From positions 1,116,001-1,180,000 of the forward strand of contig CAVPSV010000004.1 of NCBI GenBank assembly GCA_963708625.1: a stretch of 64,000 bases of DNA, written 5' to 3'. Of this stretch, positions 16,638 to 25,370 are shown piece after piece. Both the position numbers and the translations under genes were made by a program. The notes beneath the pieces are model-generated. The model saw only the letters and a program-made list of their open reading frames with translations, ran no database searches and was not told the DNA's origin. Positions within the stretch are counted from its first letter, which is position 1. The number at the start of each line of letters is the position of its first letter. The stretch is from DASXIF01 sp036498145. Its GTDB lineage: Bacteria; Actinomycetota; Actinomycetes; Mycobacteriales; Jatrophihabitantaceae.

Positions 16638-18515
16638 CTAGTTGCAGGGCTGGGCGTACTCGGTCACCGCGAGCGGGGTGACGCCCGGTTGGCGCCAGAT
16701 CTGTACCGGTCCGGTCGTGGCCGGCTCCTGCAGGTGCAGCACGATCGTTTGCGTCGTCCCGCGTGGCAGCTCCAGGTCCATCCGGTAGACGGGATGGCCG
16801 AGGACGGTCAGCGCTCCGGCCGTGGTGGGCTGCTGATTGAGCGTCACACTCAGCAGCTGCGTGCCGGGCGTCGCGAAATAGTCGAGCAAAGTCCGGTTGT
16901 CCCCTGGCTGCACCGGAAAGTCATGGGCATCGAGCCTGGTGTCCACGTAGGGCGGCAACGGGGGGTAGGCCGGCGCCCTGTTGGCGAGCGTGATTGTCGC
17001 CAGGACGTCGCGGGTGCTGCCGCAGCCAGATCGGTGATAGGTGAACGAGCGGACCAGGTAGAAGTCCAGCTTGCCGGCGGCAGCGTTGTTCAGTATCGGA
17101 CCCGCGAAAGCTGCGCGTGTGGTGGGAATGGCGCCCGCGTAGTTCGTTTGCTTAATCAGCGATTCGATCGCGGGGTCGGAACTCCACGCCAGCAATCGCT
17201 GTTCCGTGGCTGCCTGGCCGATCGCACGGGCCAACGGGGTGGCGCCGTTTCGAGACTTGGTCAGGTGCGTGGAGACGGCCTTGAGTATCGCGACGAGGAA
17301 TGCCTTGCGCTCGTTGTTGTCGGAGAACAGCGCGTACTCGTCCTTCTCCGTCAGTGACACCACCGTGTTCGCGTCGACGAGCGTGTTACCGGGCAGCAGC
17401 ACGGGGCCGGTGGCGGCCAGCAGACTGCTCAGCACGGTCGGATCCAGCGCCATCGCTCCGTCGATGTGCTCGCCGCTGACCTTCTGCCACATGCTCGCCC
17501 AGATCTGCGCCGCATACGGGAAGTTCGGGCTCACGTTGGAGTTGACGATCAGTTGCGTCGGCTCGTTGGGCCCGTACATCTTGTTGTACTGCGACCCGAA
17601 ATCGAGGCCGGTGTCGATGAAATGATTGTTCCCGGGTGGCAGCAGCGCCGCGTCGCTCTCGAAGTGCGTGAACGTGAGCTTGCCGTGATCGGCGACGACG
17701 ATCGCGAATGCGCCCGGAATACCACCCGTGCCGCGCATCTCCGCTTCGTTCTGCAGCCCTACGAAGTAACGCTTCGGCCCGTTCGCACCGAGCATCGTGG
17801 GCAATACCTTTGCCGCGCGCGACGCGGCGTCGACGTAGCCGCTGATCGAGGTCAGTTCACTGCCCAGTAACTGACGCGGCTTGTCGGCAGCGCTGAGCCA
17901 ACTGCTGCTGGGGGTGCGGTTCACGGTGTTGATGGCCTGGTGCAGCGTGGCTGCGGCCGTTTGCAAACCCGGTGCCGCGGCGATAATGGGCGCCAGGTTC
18001 ACCGTGTCGCCGCTGGTGCGGAGTCGGGTCGGGTCGAGGCTGGAGGCGACCTGCAACAACGTCGGCACACCGTGCGCACCGATCTCGTTCGCCGCCAGCG
18101 TTGTGCCGCGCGCGATCTCCAACGGCCGCCCGGCCCATGGCACGTGCGAGAGCACCCACCAGGCCGGTCCGGTGGTCAGCTCATGCGCGCGGGTGGCACG
18201 CGACGGAATGTCGGCGGCCACCTTCTTGGCCTCGTCCAGGCGCCCCTGCGACACGAGCGTCTCCACCTGGCGCAGCTCTGCTTCGATGCGCTGACCGTCC
18301 CGGCGGGCGAGGACTGCGGTCGCGGTGATCCAGGCGGCGGTAAGCACGATCAATCCGGCGATGGACCACAGCACGATCCTGCGCAACGCACCGGTGGCTC
18401 TCAGGTACTTCAGCCTGGTGCTCCACCGCGTCCGCCACGGGGCTTGGCTGGTCACCTGTTGAGCGTCTCCTGGTGTGCGGTGATCGCTACGGACCGCCCG
18501 CATTGATGCTGGCAA
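16638..18515 (-). CDS. DUF4012 family membrane-anchored protein
   Basis: This is a 625-residue protein with a membrane helix at about 47-69, a coiled region (residues 70-120) and a large extracytoplasmic part. It carries the DUF4012 hallmark NEAEMRGTGGIPGAFAIV (about 255-275) and downstream NSNVSPNFPYAAQIWASMW. DUF4012 proteins occur at Gram-positive polysaccharide loci and may be LytR-CpsA-Psr-like in placement, but their activity is not established. The called start is TTG at 18515; an in-frame ATG follows 4 codons later. A TAGGCT -10 box sits about 12 nt before the TTG, and a similar box precedes the sortase-type gene upstream, hinting at shared control. Confidence 0.85.
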   Translation of the reverse strand: MPASMRAVRSDHRTPGDAQQVTSQAPWRTRWSTRLKYLRATGALRRIVLWSIAGLIVLTAAWITATAVLARRDGQRIEAELRQVETLVSQGRLDEAKKVAADIPSRATRAHELTTGPAWWVLSHVPWAGRPLEIARGTTLAANEIGAHGVPTLLQVASSLDPTRLRTSGDTVNLAPIIAAAPGLQTAAATLHQAINTVNRTPSSSWLSAADKPRQLLGSELTSISGYVDAASRAAKVLPTMLGANGPKRYFVGLQNEAEMRGTGGIPGAFAIVVADHGKLTFTHFESDAALLPPGNNHFIDTGLDFGSQYNKMYGPNEPTQLIVNSNVSPNFPYAAQIWASMWQKVSGEHIDGAMALDPTVLSSLLAATGPVLLPGNTLVDANTVVSLTEKDEYALFSDNNERKAFLVAILKAVSTHLTKSRNGATPLARAIGQAATEQRLLAWSSDPAIESLIKQTNYAGAIPTTRAAFAGPILNNAAAGKLDFYLVRSFTYHRSGCGSTRDVLATITLANRAPAYPPLPPYVDTRLDAHDFPVQPGDNRTLLDYFATPGTQLLSVTLNQQPTTAGALTVLGHPVYRMDLELPRGTTQTIVLHLQEPATTGPVQIWRQPGVTPLAVTEYAQPCN

Positions 18516-18651
18516 TGAGGAGACATAAGCCTAACCGGTGCGCGGCGCGCGGGTGGTGTGGACTGTCGAGGCGTCACGTGCACGGCGCTGGACTGGTGTC
18601 ATCTCGGCGCGCCGGACGACGACGAGGTCGTCGACGGCATGCCCGAGGTGC

Positions 18652-19269
18652 TCAGACGTGGGACTTGCGGCGCCGTCCGACGGTCGCGAACAGCGCGCCG
18701 CCGACCAGGAGCGCAATCGCCACGGCGACCATCGCTCCGATCTCGACACCGGTGAACGACAGTGGCGGGCCGCTGTTTGGCGCAGTCGGCGAGACGACGT
18801 GCAAGGTCAGGCAGTCCTGGTCGGACGACAAGCCACTCGCACCGACGCCGCAGAGCAACTGGTCACCCACCGGAGCTGGCACGACCACCTGCGGGTCGAA
18901 CGACTGACCACTGTTGGTGTGCGCGGTGCCGACGAAGTGCCCGCCGATGGTCAGCCGCACGTCCTCGTTGGGGCAGTACTGGATGCCCGAGGCCTCGATG
19001 TGCTGGCCGACGAACGGCGTGGTGGTGCTGGACATGATCGTCGCGCCGGGGTGGATCGCGTCGTTGACGGTAGTGGTGCCCGGAATCCGCGTACCGGGGC
19101 AGTCCTCGCTGGTGTTGATCGGGTTGGCAGCTGCGACACGGCTGGCGGCAGTGCCATATGTGCCGGCGGAGGCGAGCCCAGGCGCCGCAAGCAACGCGGC
19201 AGCGGAGCCTAGGACCAGCGCTACAAGCGCATAGAGCAGGCGGCGCATCGGGATCACCATCTCATTCAT
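18652..19269 (-). CDS. Secreted cell-surface protein with LSFTG sortase-like anchor
   Basis: This 205-residue protein has a signal peptide (about 1-35, ending GLASAG), a secreted domain with four cysteines, and a C-terminal sorting signal: LSFTG (170-174), a membrane helix (176-197) and the basic tail RRRKSHV. LxxTG variants of this type are used in high-GC actinobacteria, so a class E/F-like sortase is the likely anchoring enzyme, but no sortase gene is in the window. The secreted domain is not recognised. The internal ATG at residue 8 (MRRLL) is a plausible alternative start. A TAGGCT box lies about 20 nt upstream. Confidence 0.72.
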   Translation of the reverse strand: MNEMVIPMRRLLYALVALVLGSAAALLAAPGLASAGTYGTAASRVAAANPINTSEDCPGTRIPGTTTVNDAIHPGATIMSSTTTPFVGQHIEASGIQYCPNEDVRLTIGGHFVGTAHTNSGQSFDPQVVVPAPVGDQLLCGVGASGLSSDQDCLTLHVVSPTAPNSGPPLSFTGVEIGAMVAVAIALLVGGALFATVGRRRKSHV

Positions 19270-19449
19270 TGGGCAGCTGACCTGACGAGGAAGCCTAACT
19301 CAGAAAAAACCCTTACGCGCGCGGAACCTAATGATTCCGGGAAGCTATCACACCCCCGCTTAACATGCGGATCCTTCGTGCACAGCTGCCCCTGAATCGT
19401 CTAACGAGACAACTAAAGCGGTGTTGCGAAAGTGGCGCAAGTGGTCGAC

Positions 19450-19497
19450 GTCCGAACTGTGACATAGCAATACCGGCCTAACACCGGTAATTCGGAC
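19450..19497. terminator. Nested hairpin downstream of the flippase gene
   Basis: An outer stem GTCCGAA/TTCGGAC encloses an inner stem TACCGG/CCGGTA (loop CCTAACA, 19471-19489). It lies 39 bp beyond the flippase stop on the minus strand and fits a terminator. The rest of 19270-19535 shows no gene. Confidence 0.5.
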
Positions 19498-19535
19498 ATT
19501 CCCATAGCTTTATCGCCGCAGCGGTGTGGTTCGGA

Positions 19536-21131
19536 TCATGGCCGAGGGACGAATCCCCGCTGATAGGGCACCGGCACGGTGCGGAAGTTCGCCGGTGGCT
19601 CGTCCACCTCGATCGGCTCGACCGCCGGCACGCCGTCGGCGACGCTGGTCGCCATGCCGAAGCCTTCGGTGCCGTAGTCGGGCGAGACGCGCGCTTGAGC
19701 GTCTGCGCCTGACAACGCTGGGCTCTGTGCTCCCCGCGCCGCCCGTGCTGCCGGCGCTGGGTCGGCCGGCGCGTCCTCGCCGGCCACCGGTCCCGCCGGC
19801 AGCAAGCCTGCCTCGATCATCTTCTGCCGCTCCACCCGGTGCCGGCCGATACCGCGGACCGCGTCGTGCTGCCGGCGGTTCGCGTACCACCCGACCGGGA
19901 TGATCTGGATCACGGTGCAGACGATGCAACTGGCGAGCAACGGCCCCGGCGCGCCGTACCAGCGCGCGAAGAAGATGGAGACGGCCACGTTGAGCGGGGC
20001 CGCAATTGCCGCCGATAACGCGACCAGGCGCAATCCGACCGGATCCATCAGCGACATCGCCATCGGATACGTGGCGGCCTGCAGGGCAATCGCGACTGCC
20101 GCGACGATCGGCAGCGTCCAGCCCAGGTGGATCTGGTGGCCGCCGATCAGATGGCCGATCGGATTCGCCACCAGCACGAGCACGGCCGACACCGCCGAGC
20201 ACGCCAGCCCGAATACCAGCATGATCTTCGCGACGTTGGGGCCGTGGCCGCCGCGGGCACGCGCGGCGGTGTAGATCGGCCACAGCGGTTGCGCTGCCGC
20301 CGCGATCAGCGCTGCCACCGGCGCGAAGATCTGTATCGCCACCGCGTAGTTCGCGACGGCCTGCTTGGTCGCGAAGTGGCTGAGCACGATTCGGTCGCTC
20401 TGCAACTGGATGGGCGTGGACAGGCTGACGATGAGCATCGGCCCGGACATCGCCCGGATCGACGCGCCCGCGTATCGGTCCGGGAACGGCAGCTCGCGCA
20501 GCACCCGACCCCAGCTGAACTTCACCACCCGGCCGGCGACGATCGCGTTCGCCATATTCACCACGGCAAGTGCGACGGCGGGGACGACGATCAGGTATCG
20601 CTCGTCCATCTTTGCGCCGACGATCGCGCCCACGAGCAGCAACGCCACCGGGGCAAGAAACGTCTGGACGACGATGCTCAGGTGAAAGCGGTGCACGCCT
20701 AGCAACATGCTCTGGCTCAGCGCCGGCACGAAGGTGATCGCATAGACGACCATGGCGATTCCGTAGAACGCACCGTCGCCGGCTGCCGGCCCGAGGAAGG
20801 CATGCCACCAGCCGGCGATCGTTACGAATACCGAGACGATGGCAAGGAACAGCGCCGAGCCGGCCACCGTACGCGCGGCGGTGAGCGTGACCCGATGCAC
20901 CGATTCATGCGACGAACCGTGCGCCGCGACCGCAGAGGTCACCGCCGCGCCGACGCCGAGGTTGTTCAGCGGCACCAGCAGGATCAGCGACGCGGACAGG
21001 GTGTAGGCATCGAAGGCCGGAATGCCGAAATGCGATATGACGATCCGGCTGGTGAGCAAGCTCGCAATGGCCTGTGGCACGAAGGACGCGGTCCGGGCAA
21101 CGCCGCTCTTGACGATCGGATGCATGCTCAC
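19536..21131 (-). CDS. Polysaccharide flippase (Wzx/MATE-MOP superfamily)
   Basis: This is a 531-residue protein with about 12 hydrophobic segments in residues 1-420. It starts with the Wzx-type pattern KSGVARTASFVPQAIASLLTS and shows long amphipathic repeats typical of lipid-linked oligosaccharide flippases. The last 110 residues are hydrophilic, Ala/Pro/Glu-rich and presumably cytoplasmic; this tail is not part of the standard fold. It would move undecaprenyl-linked repeat units across the membrane for the polymerase at 25371-26843. It is divergent from the SGNH-like gene. Confidence 0.85.
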   Translation of the reverse strand: MSMHPIVKSGVARTASFVPQAIASLLTSRIVISHFGIPAFDAYTLSASLILLVPLNNLGVGAAVTSAVAAHGSSHESVHRVTLTAARTVAGSALFLAIVSVFVTIAGWWHAFLGPAAGDGAFYGIAMVVYAITFVPALSQSMLLGVHRFHLSIVVQTFLAPVALLLVGAIVGAKMDERYLIVVPAVALAVVNMANAIVAGRVVKFSWGRVLRELPFPDRYAGASIRAMSGPMLIVSLSTPIQLQSDRIVLSHFATKQAVANYAVAIQIFAPVAALIAAAAQPLWPIYTAARARGGHGPNVAKIMLVFGLACSAVSAVLVLVANPIGHLIGGHQIHLGWTLPIVAAVAIALQAATYPMAMSLMDPVGLRLVALSAAIAAPLNVAVSIFFARWYGAPGPLLASCIVCTVIQIIPVGWYANRRQHDAVRGIGRHRVERQKMIEAGLLPAGPVAGEDAPADPAPAARAARGAQSPALSGADAQARVSPDYGTEGFGMATSVADGVPAVEPIEVDEPPANFRTVPVPYQRGFVPRP

Positions 21132-21405
21132 GAGTCCCTAGGCCACGTCCGCCCTAGCCATATTGTGCCTGGCAAATGGGTGCGGAATGCGCCAGAGCGT
21201 CACCCTAAACCCTGTCGGCAGGCTACCTTCCGCCCGAACGGCACGAAAGTTGGGAGTTACCCCACGCCCTGTCATCCGTTGGTCAGAATGAACGGGGACG
21301 GACGCTGCCGGCCGGCCGCCCCACCGCCAGGCCCTCGGGCGCAAGCAGCGCGCCCGCGGGGAACGGCGAGCGAAGTCCGGACAGCCAGAAGGGGAACGAC
21401 CGCGC

Positions 21406-22383
21406 ATGGAACGAAGTCGGCTCGATATGCAGGCGCTGCTGAACACCGCTCTGATGAAGACCTACGGCCCGATGAGCTCGACGCGCAAGCGGGTCTCCGA
21501 GCGCGACAGCTACGAGACGCGCTCGGCCCGGCGGTTGATCGCCGCGCTGCGGGCCGGCAAGCCGGACGTGCTGTTCCTCGGTGACTCGACCAGCTATGCC
21601 TTCCACGTGGACGGGGACATCCGTCCGGTACCGAGGATGCTGCGCCGGTTGCTGAAGTCGCAGTCGATGTTCTTCACCGGCAATGCCGGGTATTTCGCCG
21701 ATATCCACGACGCGTATCTCCGCCTGGTCGAGCAGAGCGATGTCCGGCCCATCGTCATCACCCCGATGGCGACGCGTATGTACATCAACAACTGGCGCTT
21801 CCACCCGGCCTACACCTACGCCGCGGAGATCGCCGCGGTCCGGGCACTGAGCATGTCCGCACCGGACGTGCCGAAGCTGCCCAAGCCCAAGCCGTCGCCC
21901 GACGCGTTCACCGAATTTCGGGCCATGCCCTGTCGCACCGTGCTCGGGGAGTTCCCGGTCGGTCACTACATCAAGCAGGTGCAACGCGAGGACCTTCCGC
22001 AGGAGGAGCGCTCCCGCTGGTGGTACGCCTACCTGCACGGCACGGAGATCGTCGAGGGCCCGCACCTGAACCTCTTGCGGATGGAGGGAGAGACGCTGGC
22101 TCGGCTCGGCACGCCGGTGGTCGCCTACCAATCGCCGATCGACATCGCGACCGGCACGCGCCTGCTCGGCGAACAGTGGGCGCACGTCGTCCAGCACAAC
22201 CTCGACCTGCTGGAGCGGACCATTCTCGACACCGTCGGACCGAAGGCCACCGTGCTGCGCACCGGCACCGCATTCGCCACCTACGAGTTCAACAACCCCG
22301 CGGACGCGATCGAGCACCTGCGTGGGCCGGGCCGTCGGCGGCTGGCGCACATGCTCGCGGACGCGGTGCAACAAGCCAGCTGA
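21406..22383 (+). CDS. SGNH/GDSL-like protein in polysaccharide locus
   Basis: This is a 325-residue cytoplasmic-looking protein without signal peptide. Block I of the SGNH fold is visible as VLFLGDSTSYAFH (GDS at 59-61). The later Ser/Gly/Asn/His blocks are not obvious, so catalytic competence is uncertain. Proteins like this in exopolysaccharide loci often act as O-acyl esterases or acyltransferases on sugars. That role here is an inference from context only. The ATG has a good ribosome site (AAGGGGA). It is followed by the palindromic element at 22397-22446. Confidence 0.55.
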   Translation: MERSRLDMQALLNTALMKTYGPMSSTRKRVSERDSYETRSARRLIAALRAGKPDVLFLGDSTSYAFHVDGDIRPVPRMLRRLLKSQSMFFTGNAGYFADIHDAYLRLVEQSDVRPIVITPMATRMYINNWRFHPAYTYAAEIAAVRALSMSAPDVPKLPKPKPSPDAFTEFRAMPCRTVLGEFPVGHYIKQVQREDLPQEERSRWWYAYLHGTEIVEGPHLNLLRMEGETLARLGTPVVAYQSPIDIATGTRLLGEQWAHVVQHNLDLLERTILDTVGPKATVLRTGTAFATYEFNNPADAIEHLRGPGRRRLAHMLADAVQQAS

Positions 22384-22396
22384 GCGCCACCCCGCC

Positions 22397-22446
22397 CGAT
22401 CGTGATGCTGGTGCGCCGCTATAGCGGCGCGCGCGCATCACGATCG
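22397..22446. terminator. CTATAG-centred hairpin repeat, copy B1
   Basis: CGATCGTGATGC (22397-22408) pairs with GCATCACGATCG (22435-22446), with a perfect 18-bp palindrome GCGCCGCTATAGCGGCGC inside (22413-22430). It lies between convergent genes, so a bidirectional terminator is likely. A relative is at 49708-49757. Confidence 0.7.
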
Positions 22447-22447
22447 G

Positions 22448-23435
22448 CTACGCGAGGGTCTTGGACACCTCGTCGTAGACCCAGCGGTAGGTGCGCTCGA
22501 GCCCGTCGGCCAGCGTGGTCGACGGCGCCCAGCCGTAGCGGCGGAGGATCTCGGTGTTGTCGCTGCTGCGGCCGCGCACACCCTGCGGCGCGCTCAGGTC
22601 GTACTGCCGCTCGAGGCGTGATGCCCGGCGATCTCCTCGACGATGTCGACCAGCTGGTTGATCGAGACCAGTCTCGTCGCTGCCCAGGTTCACCGGGCGC
22701 GGGTCGTCGGCGTTGGGGATCATCTGCGTGCCGTAGCACGCAGTCGTCGATGTACATGAACGTGCGGGTCTGCGTGCCGTCGCCCCAGATCGCGATGACG
22801 TGCTCGCCGGTGAGCACGGCGGTGGCGACCTTGCGGCAGATGGCGGCCGGCGCCTTCTCGCGACCGCCGTCCCAGGTGCCGTACTCGCCGTAGACGTTGT
22901 GGTAGCGGGCCACCCGCGTCTGCAGGCCGTAGTCCTCGAGGAAGTGCCGGCACATCCGCTCGCTGAACAGCTTCTCCCAGCCGTAGCCGTCCTCGGGCAT
23001 CGCCGGGTAGGCGTCGTCCTCCCTCAGCGGCATGACGTCCGGGCTGGTCTGGTGCTCGGCGGCGTAGACGCAGGCCGAGGAGGAGTAGAAGTAGCGCTCG
23101 ACGCCGGCTTCGCGTGGCGGCCATGCAGCACGTGCGTGCTGGTGAGCACCGACAGCATGCAGGCGGCCTTGTTGTTCTCGATGAAGCCCATGCCGCCCAT
23201 GTCGGCGGCGAGGTTGTAGACGATGCCCGCGCCGCGCGGCGGCCGCGCGTGCGTCCTCGAGCAGCGACACGTCGCCCTGGCACGTTCTCGCGCGTCCGGG
23301 TGCACCTGGTACCACTCGTCGAGCGGCTTGACGTCGACGCCGCGCACCGACTTGCCCTGCGCGAGCAGATCACGCGACCAGGTGGCCGCCGATGAACCCG
23401 CCGCCACCGGTGACCACAGCATCGACTGAACTCAA
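22448..23435 (-). CDS. GDP-mannose 3,5-epimerase-like enzyme (frame broken as read)
   Basis: This is an extended short-chain dehydrogenase/epimerase closest, from memory, to plant-type GDP-mannose 3,5-epimerase. Diagnostic stretches are GGGGFIGGHL at the start, NLAADMGGMGFIENNKA, YSSSACVY, YGWEKLFSERMC, RYHNVYGEYGTWDGGREKAP, WGDGTQTRTFMYIDDC and EGVRGR-like GVRGRSSDNTEIL. The product would be GDP-L-galactose and/or GDP-L-gulose for the polymer. The frame changes about seven times (near 23380, 23280, 23240, 23118, 22737, 22669 and 22620) while the aligned protein stays continuous, so single-base assembly errors are likely. The TTG at 23435 overlaps the stop of the BY-kinase gene upstream. The stop is at 22448. 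Confidence 0.75.
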
Positions 23436-24952
23436 GGCCCGACCTCCACGAGATCAACGACAGTCCGGACGGCGTTACGCACAGGGTACCGGCAGGCGCC
23501 GCGGTTCGCCCGGTGATGCGCGCCGCGGGCGGGACGCTGTGCGGTTCGACGGCGGCCGCGGCCCTGCGCGGCGGCGGGCTTGGCGTGCGCCGACACCTCG
23601 TTCTCGGCGCGGTAGTACGTGTAGCCGTACTCGCTGCTGCTTGCGGGCCGGGATCCGGTTGAGCACCACGCCCAGCAGCTTGGCGTCGACCCGGGCCAGG
23701 GCGTGCGTGGCCCGGCGGATGTGGCTGTCGGTGGTGACGCCGTGCCGGGCGACCAGCAGCGTGCCGTCGGCCAGCGCGGCGACCTCGGAACCGTCGGCCA
23801 CCGGGCAGCAGCGGCGCGGTGTCCAGGACGACGTAGTCGACCTTCTCCAGCAGCGAGCGGACGATGTCGCGCACGTAGGACGAGGCCAGCACCTCACTCG
23901 GGTTCGGCGGGGTCGGGCCGGAGGTGAGCACGTAGAAGTTCGAACCGGCGCTCTGCATCGCCTCGGACAGCTCGATCTGGTGGATCAGCACGCTGGTCAG
24001 CCCGACCGGGCTCAGCAGGCCGAGCACCTTGGCGATGGTCGGGCGGCGCAGGTCGGCGTCGACCAGGCAGACGGTGAAGCCGGCCTCGGCCAGCGTGGAC
24101 GCCAGGTTGATCGCGACCGTCGTCTTGCCCTCGCCCGGAATGGAGCTGGTGACCGCGATGACGCGCGGATGTTCGTCGACGTTGGCGAACTGCAGGTTGG
24201 CGCGCAGCTGCCGGTAGTTCTCCGCGCGCATGTTGCGGGTGCCGGCACGGGTGGCGATCGGGTGCCGCTGCGTCTTCGAGTCCTCGACCACCACGCCCAT
24301 CGTCGGGCGAATTGGCGACCTTGGCCAGCGTGTCCGCGTCCTTGATGCGGGTGTCCAGGATGTCGCGGGCGACCGCCAGCGCGGCGCCGACGAGCAGGCC
24401 GAGCACCACGCCCAGGCCGATGTTCAGCAACTTGTTCGGCGATGTCGGCGAGCCGGGCGCGGTGGCCGGGCCGGTGACGAACAGGTGCACCGACGCGCCG
24501 TTGGCCGTGGTGTTGTACCCCTCGACAGACTTGGCCAGGCCTGCGGCGGCCGAGTTGGCGATCTTGGCGGCCTCGTCCGCATTCTTGTCCGTGGCATGCA
24601 CCTGGATGATCGACTTGCCGGTCGGCACGCTGGAGCTGAGCTTGCCCTTCAACGCCGAGTCGCTGTACTGCTGCGGCGGGATGTCGAGGTCGGTGCGCAC
24701 GTATTTCACCACGTCCGCGGAGTTGACGATCTGCGCGAACGTGGACACCTGGGTCTCGATGTAGGCCGCCTGCTGCGACGAACTCACCGGGTCGGTGGCG
24801 CCCGCGGCGGCAACCAGCACCTGCGCGGTGGCGGTGTAGGACTTCGGCGTCAGCACGGTGATGACGACCGCGACCAGCGTCGCCAGGATGGTGAACGAGA
24901 CGAGCAGCTTCCAGCGTTCCCGCAGGACGCGTAGGTACGAGCGAAGCGTCAC
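23432..24952 (-). CDS. Wzz/BY-kinase: polysaccharide chain-length tyrosine autokinase (frame broken as read)
   Basis: This is a single-chain polysaccharide co-polymerase with tyrosine kinase, over 490 residues. The Wzz part has two membrane helices (about 17-37 and 175-195) around an extracellular loop. The kinase part has Walker A SSIPGEGKTT, Walker A' VCLVDADLRRP, Walker B DYVVLDTAP and a C-terminal tyrosine cluster EYGYTYY, the expected autophosphorylation site. Three frame breaks (about 24305-24310, 23801-23805 and 23638-23643) each restore the family sequence if one base is removed. It would set chain length for the Wzy-type polymerase and be reversed by the phosphatase at 46695-47297. 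The start is GTG, with a GAAGGG ribosome site. Confidence 0.82.
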
Positions 24953-25370
24953 GTCTGTATGCCCTTCATGACCAGATGTGTGGAGCCTGACCTGATGTTT
25001 GGAGGCAATTGCACGGGCCTCGTTCTGCGGCAGATGCTAACTGTCCGTCGACACCGGCGCCGGTTGGCCCGCCAGCAACACCAGAGGTGTCGCGACGCTC
25101 CCCCGAGTGAGTCCCTCGAGGAAGGATGATACGTGCAGGCCGGATCCTCCACCCGGGACCGGCCGTTCTCTCAGCGGTCCGGGTGCCGGAGGCCGCCACC
25201 GCTAGCGGGGTTGACCCCCGACCGCCTGCGGACGGCAGTGGGCGGCCAGCTTGCGCGCCGTTGCCTGAGTAGCGCGACTGCGCCGAATTCGCCAAGTACC
25301 GTACCTGTGATAAACAGCCAGCGACCGGCTGGACAGCGGTGGTGGACCCGCGGCAGAACCCAGGAGCGCC
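24953..25370. other. Divergent promoter region, BY-kinase / Wzy
   Basis: This is a gene-free 418-bp stretch between the divergent BY-kinase and Wzy-like genes, suited to hold control sites for both halves of the locus. AGGAG lies just before the Wzy ATG. CTGTGATAAACAG (near 25304) is an imperfect palindrome. No conserved RNA element was recognised. Confidence 0.5.

Noticed and set aside
22419..24300. Several separate genes in the epimerase/BY-kinase region
   Set aside because: The pieces align end to end with single enzymes, so they are counted as two loci with frame breaks.
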